A stretch of DNA of 25,754 nucleotides from a virus, in IMG/VR virus record IMGVR_UViG_3300000176_000016, positions 8,322-34,075 of that record. One strand, 5' to 3'. Position numbers and translations under genes: made by a program. The notes below the pieces were generated by a model. The model worked only from the letters and a program-made list of their open reading frames with translations. It made no database searches and was not told the DNA's origin. Position 1 is the first letter of the stretch. Each line of letters opens with the position of its first letter. This document shows, in pieces, positions 1 to 6,692 of this stretch.

Positions 1-309
1 TTTAATGCTCAACGTATTCTTCACTCTAGCTACCAAACAGGTAATGCCAACAATGATATTAACGTCATTAAGTCTGGTAACTACTTGCCTGGTGGATTCA
101 AAGTAAACCATTACTTCACAAGCCCACACGCTTGGTTTATCCGTAACACTATTCCTGGTGGAACTGGTATGAAGTACTATGAGCGTCATGCCATTACATT
201 CGATCAAGACAATGATTTTGATACGATGAACGTTAAAGCCAAAGGCTATGAGCGTTATTCTTTTGGATGGTCTGATCCTCGTGCAGTATGGGGCGTTAAC
301 GGTCCTTGA
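1..309 (+). CDS. Major capsid protein, C-terminal part (5' end outside window)
   Basis: The frame is open from base 1 and ends at TGA 307-309, giving about 102 C-terminal residues. The start lies upstream, and the internal ATG at 85 is not the real start. The sequence runs through SPHAWFIRNT and KYYERHAITFDQDNDFDT to a terminal YERYSFGWSDPRAVWGVNG. This Y-R-Y-x-x-GW-DPR ending is, from memory, typical of HK97-fold major capsid proteins of podoviruses (N4 gp56/P22 coat-like group). The gene sits directly before an intrinsic terminator and a run of virion genes, as expected for a capsid gene. The protein would form the icosahedral shell. The exact capsid subfamily cannot be fixed from this fragment. 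Confidence 0.8.
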   Translation, partial: FNAQRILHSSYQTGNANNDINVIKSGNYLPGGFKVNHYFTSPHAWFIRNTIPGGTGMKYYERHAITFDQDNDFDTMNVKAKGYERYSFGWSDPRAVWGVNGP

Positions 310-328
310 TTGTTATTAGTAACTTTAT

Positions 329-353
329 CCCCCCTTTACTGGGGGGTTTCTTT
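329..353 (+). terminator. Intrinsic terminator after the capsid gene
   Basis: CCCCCC (329-334), loop TTTACT (335-340) and GGGGGG (341-346) form a six-pair all-G:C stem, followed by the T-rich tract TTTCTTT (347-353). It lies 20 nt after the capsid stop. No promoter is evident before the next start at 374, so it probably acts as a leaky terminator that sets a high capsid-to-downstream ratio, as Tphi does after T7 gene 10. Confidence 0.88.
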
Positions 354-373
354 AATTTAATGGAGTTTATAAA

Positions 374-532
374 ATGGCTTATGAAATGTCTAAAATGAAG
401 GGTAAGCGTCCTGAACCAAGCATGACTAAACAAGCTGGTGAAGGTTCTGTAAAGAAAATGGCTGCTGCAAAAAAAATGGCTTCTACAATGAAACCAGCAG
501 CAAAAAAGAAAATGATGAAAAAGAAAATGTAA
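374..532 (+). CDS. Small Lys/Met-rich basic protein, 52 aa
   Basis: The ATG at 374 is preceded by GGAG (362-365) at good spacing, and the frame ends at TAA 530-532. Of 52 residues about 15 are Lys and 10 are Met, with Ala and Pro making up much of the rest. The C-terminal half is built of KKM/AAKK/MMKKK runs ending in Met. There is no hydrophobic segment and no recognised domain. The composition suggests binding to nucleic acid or to an acidic protein surface, for example a minor capsid or DNA-condensing protein; this is inference. It lies between the capsid terminator and a structured intergenic RNA, so its expression may be set separately from both neighbours. The strong ribosome-binding site and clean boundaries make it a real gene, of unknown function. 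Confidence 0.72.
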   Translation: MAYEMSKMKGKRPEPSMTKQAGEGSVKKMAAAKKMASTMKPAAKKKMMKKKM

Positions 533-558
533 TCTTAGTGTAGAATACATTCATCCAA

Positions 559-600
559 TGACGCTGTAGAAATACAGCGTTGTTATTCTAAACAACGTCA
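559..600 (+). promoter_or_regulatory. Structured intergenic RNA with overlapping hairpins
   Basis: ACGCTGTA (561-568), GAAA (569-572) and TACAGCGT (573-580) form a perfect 8-pair stem capped by a GNRA tetraloop. CGTTGTT (578-584), ATTCTA and AACAACG (591-597) form a second perfect 7-pair stem that shares 578-580 with the first. TGACG (559-563) can also pair with CGTCA (596-600), closing a three-way junction if the inner stems shorten. The element ends directly at the AAGGAG ribosome-binding site (601-606) of the gene at 614. No T-tract follows, so a simple intrinsic terminator is unlikely. A processing site or translational control element is more plausible. Confidence 0.6.
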
Positions 601-613
601 AAGGAGTTTTTAA

Positions 614-1732
614 ATGGCAAATCCAACCCGTTTCCCCGCTGGTATTAGTACTTATGTCAATAAGACTAACAGCGTTCTTGCTACTTTCCCTAATGTTCCA
701 AACTCAACTCAGTCAAGTGTAATCACTTCTGAAATGAATCCATATGTTGCTGGTTTTTACACAGTAACTAATACAACTGCTACTATTGGTGCTGGTACAG
801 GTCTTACTGGTTTTAATGCAGGTGTTGTTTCTCTTGCTGTAACTACTGCATCTGGTGGTAAAGCCGCAGTTGCTCTTAACGGCAATAGTTCTACTGGTCA
901 AGCAATTCAATTGATTCCTGGTAATCAAATGTGGTTTAATGTTCAAGTAGCACACAACTCTACTTTCTTATCAGATAGCACTACTGTATCTCGTTATGGT
1001 TTGTTTGATGTATCTGATACTACTGGTACTATTGCCAATGGTGTTTACTTAGAAAAATCTGCTGGTAGTACAGCTCTTAAACTTGTTATTAAGAACACTG
1101 GTTTAACAGGATCTACTGTTACCACTACTATTAATAACGTAGCTGATTTAGCTAAACCAAGTGGTATTTATGGAGACACTAGTTCTACAGTTGGTACACT
1201 AACTACTGCTGGTAGCTCTAACAAATACACAAGTATTGCTGTTGGTACAGCAGGTTCTGGTTACGCACAAGCTCCTTTAGTTCGTGCTACTGGTGCTAAC
1301 GGAAGCAGTCCTTATGCTCAACTGTATTGCCAAACACAAAGCAGTTCTTTGTATGCTCCTTACATCACACACATTGGTGGAACAGGTTATACAACATTTA
1401 CAAACGAAGTTAACCATTGGCTTGATCTGTCTTTCTGGTATGACGGTAAAGGTCGTTTCTTCTTTGGTGTTAACGGTAAACAAGTTTTGTCTATTGGACA
1501 AGACGGTACTACTGCATTAGCTGCTGGAGGCACTGCAACTTCTGGTAATTCTTTTGCTGTTACCAATGCTTCTATGACTTCTTCTATTTCTCCTATCCTT
1601 CCTTATGCAGGTGCTTTTGATAACATCATGCCTATGATTGCTCTTAACGCTGCTGCTGGTTACGCATTAAATACTAATGCTACCAACATTATGTTTGTTG
1701 ATAGTATCCAATGTGGTTCTGAGTACAATTAA
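614..1732 (+). CDS. Virion structural protein, lectin-like beta fold suspected (capsid-associated)
   Basis: 372 residues with a good AAGGAG ribosome-binding site at 601-606. The composition is Thr/Ser/Gly/Ala-rich with few charges, as in phage surface proteins. Residues about 100-170 (WFNVQVAHNST, RYGLFDVSDTTG, GVYLEKS) and about 265-298 (NHWLDLSFWYDGKGRFFFGVNGKQ) alternate strands in a way that resembles a concanavalin/LamG-like jelly roll. Residues 215-222, GSGYAQAP, match a motif seen twice in the tail hub protein encoded at 8139. The gene follows the capsid and Lys/Met genes and precedes two small Thr/Gly-rich or beta-rich genes, so a decoration, head-fibre or other capsid-surface role is likely. 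The assignment as virion protein is fairly firm from position and composition; the specific role is inferred. Confidence 0.7.
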   Translation: MANPTRFPAGISTYVNKTNSVLATFPNVPNSTQSSVITSEMNPYVAGFYTVTNTTATIGAGTGLTGFNAGVVSLAVTTASGGKAAVALNGNSSTGQAIQLIPGNQMWFNVQVAHNSTFLSDSTTVSRYGLFDVSDTTGTIANGVYLEKSAGSTALKLVIKNTGLTGSTVTTTINNVADLAKPSGIYGDTSSTVGTLTTAGSSNKYTSIAVGTAGSGYAQAPLVRATGANGSSPYAQLYCQTQSSSLYAPYITHIGGTGYTTFTNEVNHWLDLSFWYDGKGRFFFGVNGKQVLSIGQDGTTALAAGGTATSGNSFAVTNASMTSSISPILPYAGAFDNIMPMIALNAAAGYALNTNATNIMFVDSIQCGSEYN

Positions 1733-1733
1733 T

Positions 1734-2111
1734 ATGCACACTAAGTTAGTACACGAAGCTACTCAAGACAGTATTAATGTTTCTATCGTTAGTGATGGAG
1801 GCAAAAATACTGTCTACTTAGTAACAGGTACTATTGTTAACGAGAATGATTCTGTATTTGATATTATAAATATCAACAAGTTAGCAGGTAATCCAACTAA
1901 TATTAGATTAGATGCAACAGTCTTTATGGTTGAAACTGGTCTTAGAGTATTAGTAACTTATCGTAATCAACCTTACGTTTTACCATTAGAAGGTAGAAGT
2001 AAAATTGATTTGGGATGGGTTAGTGGTTTAATTGGTCACGAAATTGATATGGTATTTAAAGGTACGGGATCATTTTTCATTGTGCTAGATGTAAGCAAAA
2101 TGGGAGTTTAA
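1734..2111 (+). CDS. Hypothetical virion-associated protein, 125 aa
   Basis: The start is taken as ATG 1734, one base after the preceding TAA (1730-1732); a TTG at 1677 in the same frame lies inside the upstream gene. No clear ribosome-binding site is present, so translation is probably coupled to the upstream stop. The protein is rich in short beta strands (KNTVYLVTGTIVNENDSVFD, LRVLVTYRNQPYVLPL, MVFKGTGSFFIVLDV) with no transmembrane segment or catalytic motif. I do not recognise the family. The position between two probable structural genes suggests a small beta-barrel virion protein such as a capsid cement, connector or fibre-associated component, but nothing in the sequence settles this. 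Confidence 0.65.
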   Translation: MHTKLVHEATQDSINVSIVSDGGKNTVYLVTGTIVNENDSVFDIININKLAGNPTNIRLDATVFMVETGLRVLVTYRNQPYVLPLEGRSKIDLGWVSGLIGHEIDMVFKGTGSFFIVLDVSKMGV

Positions 2112-2112
2112 A

Positions 2113-2475
2113 ATGTCTGATGTATTTATTAAGAGTGGTGAGCAACCTCGTTACTTTGCGTTTAGTGGAGTTACTTCAACTACAGCAACAGGAGCTTCTT
2201 CACCTATTTATAAAGAAAGTCCTTATGGTTCTTTCCAGGGTCTTATTAAAGGTACGGGTACTGTAACTGCTACGATTGCAGTTCAAGTAACCAATGAAGA
2301 TGCAACTGCTAATGGAACCAATAGTAACTGGATTACTATGTCAACAATTACTTTATCTGGTACAACAACAGCTACAGATGGTTTTACAACCATTGCTCCT
2401 TGGCGTTGGGTACGAGTTAACGTAACAGCTATATCTGGAACTGGTGCTACTGTACAAGCCATAATGGGTGTGTAA
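2113..2475 (+). CDS. Small beta-rich virion protein (decoration-like), 120 aa
   Basis: GGGAG lies seven to ten bases ahead of ATG 2113, which begins one base after the upstream stop. The sequence opens MSDVFIKSGEQPRYFAFSG. It continues as a Thr/Gly/Ala-rich string of predicted strands, with a central TVTATIAVQVTNEDATANGTN and a late segment PWRWVRVNVTAISGTGATVQAIMGV. The pattern of 'F.SG', 'V..TN', 'W..V...T' and a hydrophobic tail recalls small phage decoration or tail-associated proteins that measure 'mean plus noise' type barrels; this is a resemblance, not a family assignment. It is in a tight run with the genes on either side (TAATG overlap downstream), so it is very probably co-translated virion material. 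Confidence 0.68.
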   Translation: MSDVFIKSGEQPRYFAFSGVTSTTATGASSPIYKESPYGSFQGLIKGTGTVTATIAVQVTNEDATANGTNSNWITMSTITLSGTTTATDGFTTIAPWRWVRVNVTAISGTGATVQAIMGV

Positions 2476-2657
2476 TGAGCACTACCCCCAATAGTCTATA
2501 TGGGTCTTACGTACCAGCTCGTCCTGATTACGTAGACCAGTATGGTGTTACTGATAACATTTATGGGGCTATTATTGAGCCAGAGATTAATTCCTATTTG
2601 TTAATAGAGACTGGTGATTTCTTGTTGCAAGAATCTGGTTATAAATTGGTACTATAA
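2475..2657 (+). CDS. Small protein with C-terminal ETGDFLLQESGYKL motif, 60 aa
   Basis: The ATG overlaps the preceding TAA in a TAATG junction, which indicates translational coupling. The N-terminal half is polar and Tyr/Pro-rich (SLYGSYVPARPDYVDQYG). The C-terminal half carries YLLIETGDFLLQESGYKLVL. Short repeats of the form LLxETGDxLLQEDG are common at the ends of phage structural proteins and in small proteins near tail-fibre genes. No enzymatic motif or membrane segment is visible. It sits between a beta-rich virion gene and a fibre-associated small gene, so a minor virion or fibre-assembly role is the likeliest reading, with low certainty about function. Confidence 0.62.
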   Translation: MSTTPNSLYGSYVPARPDYVDQYGVTDNIYGAIIEPEINSYLLIETGDFLLQESGYKLVL

Positions 2658-2659
2658 AT

Positions 2660-2941
2660 ATGGCTACAACTAATTTTCAAAGTGGTACAGTTATAACATC
2701 AGCTTGGTTAAATGATGTTAATAGTGCAGTTTATACAACTATTCCAAAATTAATATCTCAATCTATAGTAAATTACACAGGAACAGGAACTACAACTTCT
2801 TATACTGTTACAGGGAGTGTAACAAATGTGTATATTAACGGTATATACCAAAATAAAAATTCATATTCTATTTCTGGAACTACACTAACATTTACTCAAG
2901 CTCCTCCGCTTACATCTCAAATTGAGATTTTATATATTTAA
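2660..2941 (+). CDS. Fibre-associated small protein, 93 aa (paralogue of the gene at 6400)
   Basis: It starts two bases after the previous stop. The N-terminus has TVITSAWLNDVN, a motif often found at the start of phage tail fibres or their small partner proteins. The C-terminal half has NVYINGIYQNKNSYSISGT followed by TLTFTQAPP, a short beta module seen in many tail-fibre proteins. The gene at 6400 has the same plan (AWLNAV, VYINGIFQ, GTLLTFT), so the two are probably paralogues. They bracket the fibre and tailspike genes. A role in attaching or assembling the adjacent fibre is inferred. No transmembrane segment or catalytic motif is seen. Confidence 0.68.
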   Translation: MATTNFQSGTVITSAWLNDVNSAVYTTIPKLISQSIVNYTGTGTTTSYTVTGSVTNVYINGIYQNKNSYSISGTTLTFTQAPPLTSQIEILYI

Positions 2942-2953
2942 AAGGAATAAATT

Positions 2954-4405
2954 ATGTCAGATACAAAAATCTCAGCACTTCCCGCAGCATCAACACCTCT
3001 TACAGGTAGTGAAGTTGTTCCTCTTAATCAAAGTGGTGTTACTAGTAATGTTACTGTTGCTAACTTAACAGCAGGTAGAAATGTTTTCGCAAACAATTTT
3101 ATTCCGTCTGTAACAACTACAACAGCATCATCTACACCAATTAATTTAACAGTTAATTCAACTCAGTATCAAACAGTTAATGGAACAACAACATCTCAGC
3201 AATTTAATTTGCCTGATGCAACAACTTTGTCAGTTGGAGATACGTACTACTTTAATAATAATCTTACAGTTTCTTCTGTTCAAGTTAATGCTCACGATGG
3301 ATCAACTTCTATTTTATCGTTACAAGCTGGTGGTGATGCTCAAGTTATTTTGTTAAACAATAGCACAACCAATGGAACTTGGGACGTACATTCTTTTATT
3401 CCTTCTTCTGCATCTTGGGGTACTGCTACATTAAGTTTTAATAACACAACTTCAATTTCTGGAAGTGTTTCTTGGACAGGAACAAAAATAGGAACTGCTT
3501 ATGGTGGTACAGGACTAAGTGGTTCAACTCCGTTTACAGCAAATGGAATAGTATATGCTTCTAGTACAAGTGCTTTAGCTACAAGTAGTAATTTAACTTG
3601 GGATGGAACTACTTTTTCTGTTGCTGGACCAATTCAAGCATCGGCAGGTCATTATTCATCTATTTATTCTTCAAATTCTGATGGAGGCTATCCATCAAAT
3701 TATTTGAACAGTGCTGGTGGAGATTCTCAAGTTTCAATTGCGGCTAATTGGTTTAGCGGACAAAAAGATTTATCAATAGTAAATAGCAACATTGCTGGTG
3801 GTGGATTTGGTTTTTATCAAATGACCAGTTCATCTGCAAAAACAAGGTTAATTTCTTTTAATACAGGAACATTTCAACCTGGTGTTGATAATACAATGAC
3901 TTTAGGTGCTTCATCTTTTAGATGGACAACTGTATATGCAACAACTGCTTTAATTAATACATCAGATCAGAACGACAAACAACAAATAGCAGATTTAACA
4001 AGTGCTGAACAAACAGTAGCAAAAGCATTAAAAGGTTTGTTCAAAACTTATAAATTAAATTCAGCAGTAGCATTGAAAGGTGATAAAGCTAGAATTCACG
4101 TTGGAATAATGGCTCAAGACGTTTATCAAACATTCGTTAATCAAGGCCTTGATCCAACAAAATATGCTTTGTTTTGTTCAGATACATGGCAAGAATACAA
4201 TGGTCATGCAGTTAGTGTAGATTCAAATAATATGTATGACTTGTTAACAGGATATACATTAAATGGTCAAACAGTAACTTTGAATGATGGAGACGTAGTT
4301 CCAGAGGGAGCAACACAAATTTATACAAAAGTAGCAACAACAACTGTTACAAAATTGGGTATTAGATATGCAGAATTAATGGCTTTTATAATTTCAGCGC
4401 TTTGA
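2954..4405 (+). CDS. Tail fibre with C-terminal S74 intramolecular chaperone
   Basis: 483 residues, with AAAGGA ahead of ATG 2954. The N-terminus, MSDTKISALPAASTPLTGSE, then VPLNQSGVTSNVTV, is a common phage virion-attachment module. A long Thr/Ser/Gly-rich shaft follows (TKIGTAYGGTGLSGSTPF). From about residue 320 the sequence switches to an S74 chaperone pattern: LGASSFRWTTVYA, then TSDQNDKQQI, then GIMAQDV and a helical end. In this family the trimeric chaperone helps the fibre fold and then cuts itself off with a Ser-Lys dyad in an SDxxxK motif. Here these are S337 and K342, so release would follow S337. The fibre would bind the host surface. The family call rests on motifs and order; the receptor is unknown. 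Confidence 0.85.
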   Translation: MSDTKISALPAASTPLTGSEVVPLNQSGVTSNVTVANLTAGRNVFANNFIPSVTTTTASSTPINLTVNSTQYQTVNGTTTSQQFNLPDATTLSVGDTYYFNNNLTVSSVQVNAHDGSTSILSLQAGGDAQVILLNNSTTNGTWDVHSFIPSSASWGTATLSFNNTTSISGSVSWTGTKIGTAYGGTGLSGSTPFTANGIVYASSTSALATSSNLTWDGTTFSVAGPIQASAGHYSSIYSSNSDGGYPSNYLNSAGGDSQVSIAANWFSGQKDLSIVNSNIAGGGFGFYQMTSSSAKTRLISFNTGTFQPGVDNTMTLGASSFRWTTVYATTALINTSDQNDKQQIADLTSAEQTVAKALKGLFKTYKLNSAVALKGDKARIHVGIMAQDVYQTFVNQGLDPTKYALFCSDTWQEYNGHAVSVDSNNMYDLLTGYTLNGQTVTLNDGDVVPEGATQIYTKVATTTVTKLGIRYAELMAFIISAL

Positions 4406-4420
4406 ATATAGGATAAAAAT

Positions 4421-4474
4421 ATGATAATAACCCTACAAACTCAAATCATAACTTTACAAGCTAAAGGAATATAA
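4421..4474 (+). CDS. Possible 17-residue micro-ORF between the fibre genes
   Basis: ATG 4421 to TAA 4472-4474 encodes MIITLQTQIITLQAKGI. Two near-repeats (IITLQTQ and IITLQAK) are visible. AGGAT (4410-4414) gives a fair ribosome-binding site, and the ORF fills nearly the whole gap between the fibre and tailspike genes. Its last codons contain the AAAGGA that serves the tailspike start. It could be a leader peptide, or a remnant of a third fibre gene. Coding status is uncertain. Confidence 0.25.
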   Translation: MIITLQTQIITLQAKGI

Positions 4475-4477
4475 CAA

Positions 4478-6202
4478 ATGTCTTTAACAAAAATATCTTA
4501 TTCAATGATTAACGGTGCTGTTGCCAATGTGTTAGATTTTGGTGCTACTGGTAATGGTACTACTGATGATACTGTTGCAATACAAGCCGCAATAGATGCT
4601 GTTTGTCCAACTATAGGTTCTGTTTTTAGTGCTGGAGCAGTTTACTTCCCAGCAGGAAATTATCTAATTTCATCAACTTTAAATTGTACAAACAGTAGAA
4701 CATCTAATACAAAAAGTAGAGACGGGTTAATGTTGTTTGGTGCTGGGGAAGGGTCTGTTATTGTTGGTCAAACCAATACTGGTTATGCAATGATAGAAAC
4801 AACTGGATCACAATGGCTAACTATTAGAGATTTACATTTATCTGCTGGTTCTACAAACCCATCAACTGTTGGAATTTATCAAGGTGTATCTTCTACATTA
4901 CCTGAAACTCAAAATCAAAAATTTGAAAAATTGATTATAGGAATGGGTGATAATTCAAGTGTAAATAATAGTCAGGGAACTATTGGAATTTGGAATTTTG
5001 GTGCTGAAGAAAATACATATGATACTTGTTATGTAAGTGCAAATTTACCTTATGTTTTTACTGCTTATGCAACATCTCCTAATCTTGGAATTTCATATGC
5101 TCATAGTTACCAAACACTAGCAACAAGTCATAGCTGTGGAGTTAACACTTTAATTGGTGAAAACTTTATGGTTAGTTTAAATTTTGTTAATGCTTGTTTA
5201 GTTACAGAAGATGTAAACAGTCTTAATTTAGAAAATGTTTATATGGCTAATACAGGAGGTACATCAGGTTCTAATACTTATGCTTGGAAAGTATTTGGTA
5301 GTTGTTCAGGAACAAATGGAAATGGAACAATTGAATCTTATGGGACAGCTCTTTACATTATTGGGGCTTTATCTGCGGCAGAATTTAGATTCACATTTGG
5401 TAGCATTTCTAATACAAGCGCACCTAGAATTGCTATAAATCCTGTTAATTCTTCTGGGGTCATTGTAAATAGCAATATTTCTTTCCATGACAATGTTTCT
5501 TCTGCAAGACCTTTGGTTAATTTTATAAGTGGTTATCCAACTACACCAGATCAAGTTGTTGGTTCTTATATAGCTAATACGACATTCAAAACTAATGTTG
5601 ATGCTTCTGGAAACACTTATTTGGCATTACCTGAAAATCTTAAATTTAATGCAAGCACAGGAAATGTTGATATTTTTGGTTTTTATGGTGGCAAATCATA
5701 TAAATATCAAATCCACTATCAAAGAGACAATATTGATATTCCTCCAATAATTTGTTTTCAATCAGGCTCTATTTCTTCAGCAGAAATTTGTAGAGTGCAG
5801 ATGCCAACAGTTTATGGAAGTAATAATGCAACCTCTGTATCAGTAAGAATAAAAGGCAATTTATCAATTAAATCTACTGGTACAAATTCAATGTCCACTA
5901 AATACATTGATGCTCAAATATCAATGTCTAGCAATTATTCAACTGGAACTGTTTATTTTGGTGCTGGTAGCACTACAGGAACAGCAGATCAATTAGTAAC
6001 AACAACACCAGCAAGTGTTAACCCAAGTGGAAACAATATAACTGCTGGAGCAATTACTGCATCTGTTACTTCGAATGTTGTTAGTTTGGTAATGACACCA
6101 ACTTTAGCAGGTACAAATCAAGAAACTGTGCAATTCAATGGAACTGCTGAAATGATATGGGCTAATAATATTGCTAGAGCACCATCTTTATTGATTGGAT
6201 AA
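4478..6202 (+). CDS. Tailspike with pectate-lyase-like beta-helix
   Basis: 574 residues, with AAAGGA ahead of ATG 4478. After a short N-terminal segment, residues about 16-35 read NVLDFGATGNGTTDDTVAIQ, followed by AAIDAV and VYFPAGNYLIS. This is the signature opening of the Pectate_lyase_3 right-handed beta-helix used by phage tailspikes. The following residues (LMLFGAG, WLTIRDLHLS, GIWNFGAEEN) continue the stacked-coil pattern to about residue 260-380. The C-terminal part is a separate beta-rich region. Such spikes bind and often cut host polysaccharide (LPS or capsule). The active-site acids sit at variable positions in the helix and cannot be named here. Thr codons are mostly ACA, unlike the capsid region, which suggests the fibre block was exchanged. 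Confidence 0.82.
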   Translation: MSLTKISYSMINGAVANVLDFGATGNGTTDDTVAIQAAIDAVCPTIGSVFSAGAVYFPAGNYLISSTLNCTNSRTSNTKSRDGLMLFGAGEGSVIVGQTNTGYAMIETTGSQWLTIRDLHLSAGSTNPSTVGIYQGVSSTLPETQNQKFEKLIIGMGDNSSVNNSQGTIGIWNFGAEENTYDTCYVSANLPYVFTAYATSPNLGISYAHSYQTLATSHSCGVNTLIGENFMVSLNFVNACLVTEDVNSLNLENVYMANTGGTSGSNTYAWKVFGSCSGTNGNGTIESYGTALYIIGALSAAEFRFTFGSISNTSAPRIAINPVNSSGVIVNSNISFHDNVSSARPLVNFISGYPTTPDQVVGSYIANTTFKTNVDASGNTYLALPENLKFNASTGNVDIFGFYGGKSYKYQIHYQRDNIDIPPIICFQSGSISSAEICRVQMPTVYGSNNATSVSVRIKGNLSIKSTGTNSMSTKYIDAQISMSSNYSTGTVYFGAGSTTGTADQLVTTTPASVNPSGNNITAGAITASVTSNVVSLVMTPTLAGTNQETVQFNGTAEMIWANNIARAPSLLIG

Positions 6203-6204
6203 AA

Positions 6205-6393
6205 ATGATATTACAACTTTTTAAATCTAAAACGGTTTTATTTGCTTTATTTGTGGCAGCATTGTCTGTATTGCAAGGTTTTTTATTTTTATTGCCACTA
6301 ACACCTATACATCAAATGTTTTTAGGAATTGCAATATCTGTAATAGTAACTTTGTTAAGAATAATAACAACCCAACCTATTTCTGAAAAGTAA
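6205..6393 (+). CDS. Small two-helix membrane protein (holin-like), 62 aa
   Basis: It starts two bases after the tailspike stop. A short basic start (MILQLFKSK) precedes a first membrane helix at about residues 10-32 (VLFALFVAALSVLQGFLFLL) and a second at about 37-56 (FLGIAISVIVTLLRII), with the polar end TTQPISEK. This plan, a hairpin of two helices with a terminal TxPxSEK, recurs in small phage proteins close to tail or lysis genes. Holin is possible by topology, but the gene lies 14 kb from the endolysin, and a clearer 3TM holin is encoded at 20270. It could instead be a holin antagonist or a membrane protein linked to DNA entry. The membrane topology is firm; the role is not. Confidence 0.6.
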   Translation: MILQLFKSKTVLFALFVAALSVLQGFLFLLPLTPIHQMFLGIAISVIVTLLRIITTQPISEK

Positions 6394-6399
6394 AACATT

Positions 6400-6690
6400 A
6401 TGTCTAACCCATTAAATGTAACTTATTCTGATTTTGTTGGACCAACAGTATCTGCTGCTTGGTTAAATGCAGTTAGTACTACAGCATTAATAACACAAAA
6501 TATTATTAATAATCCTACAAACATAACTGCCACATCTAATCAAACAGTATTTACTATTCCCAGTACTTCTGGAGGCATTGTTTATATTAATGGAATATTT
6601 CAAATACCAAATGTAAGCTACACCCGTAATGGAACTTTGCTTACGTTTACTTCTGGTGTTCCTTTAAATGCTGTAGTAACTGTATTTTAA
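6400..6690 (+). CDS. Fibre-associated small protein, 96 aa (paralogue of the gene at 2660)
   Basis: The protein has the same order of motifs as the 93-residue protein encoded at 2660. These are an N-terminal VSAAWLNAVST, a middle TVFTIPSTSGG, then IVYINGIFQIPNVSYTRNGT and LLTFTSGVPL. The shared AWLN and VYINGI(Y/F)Q blocks and the GTxLTFT ending make common ancestry likely. It starts six bases after the holin-like gene, without a strong ribosome-binding site. The two copies stand on either side of the fibre and tailspike genes. Each may be the partner of a different fibre, or one may be left over from a fibre replacement. It would be a minor virion or assembly protein; no direct evidence of function is seen. 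Confidence 0.66.
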   Translation: MSNPLNVTYSDFVGPTVSAAWLNAVSTTALITQNIINNPTNITATSNQTVFTIPSTSGGIVYINGIFQIPNVSYTRNGTLLTFTSGVPLNAVVTVF

Positions 6691-6692
6691 AA

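Noticed and set aside
296-550. 84-residue minus-strand frame across the Lys/Met gene
   Set aside because: It is the mirror of the Lys/Met-rich gene and terminator; its His/Phe/Ser-rich product comes from AAA/ATG codons read backwards.
1677-1733. TTG at 1677 as start of the 125-residue gene
   Set aside because: It lies inside the upstream virion gene with no ribosome-binding site; ATG 1734 right after the stop is better.
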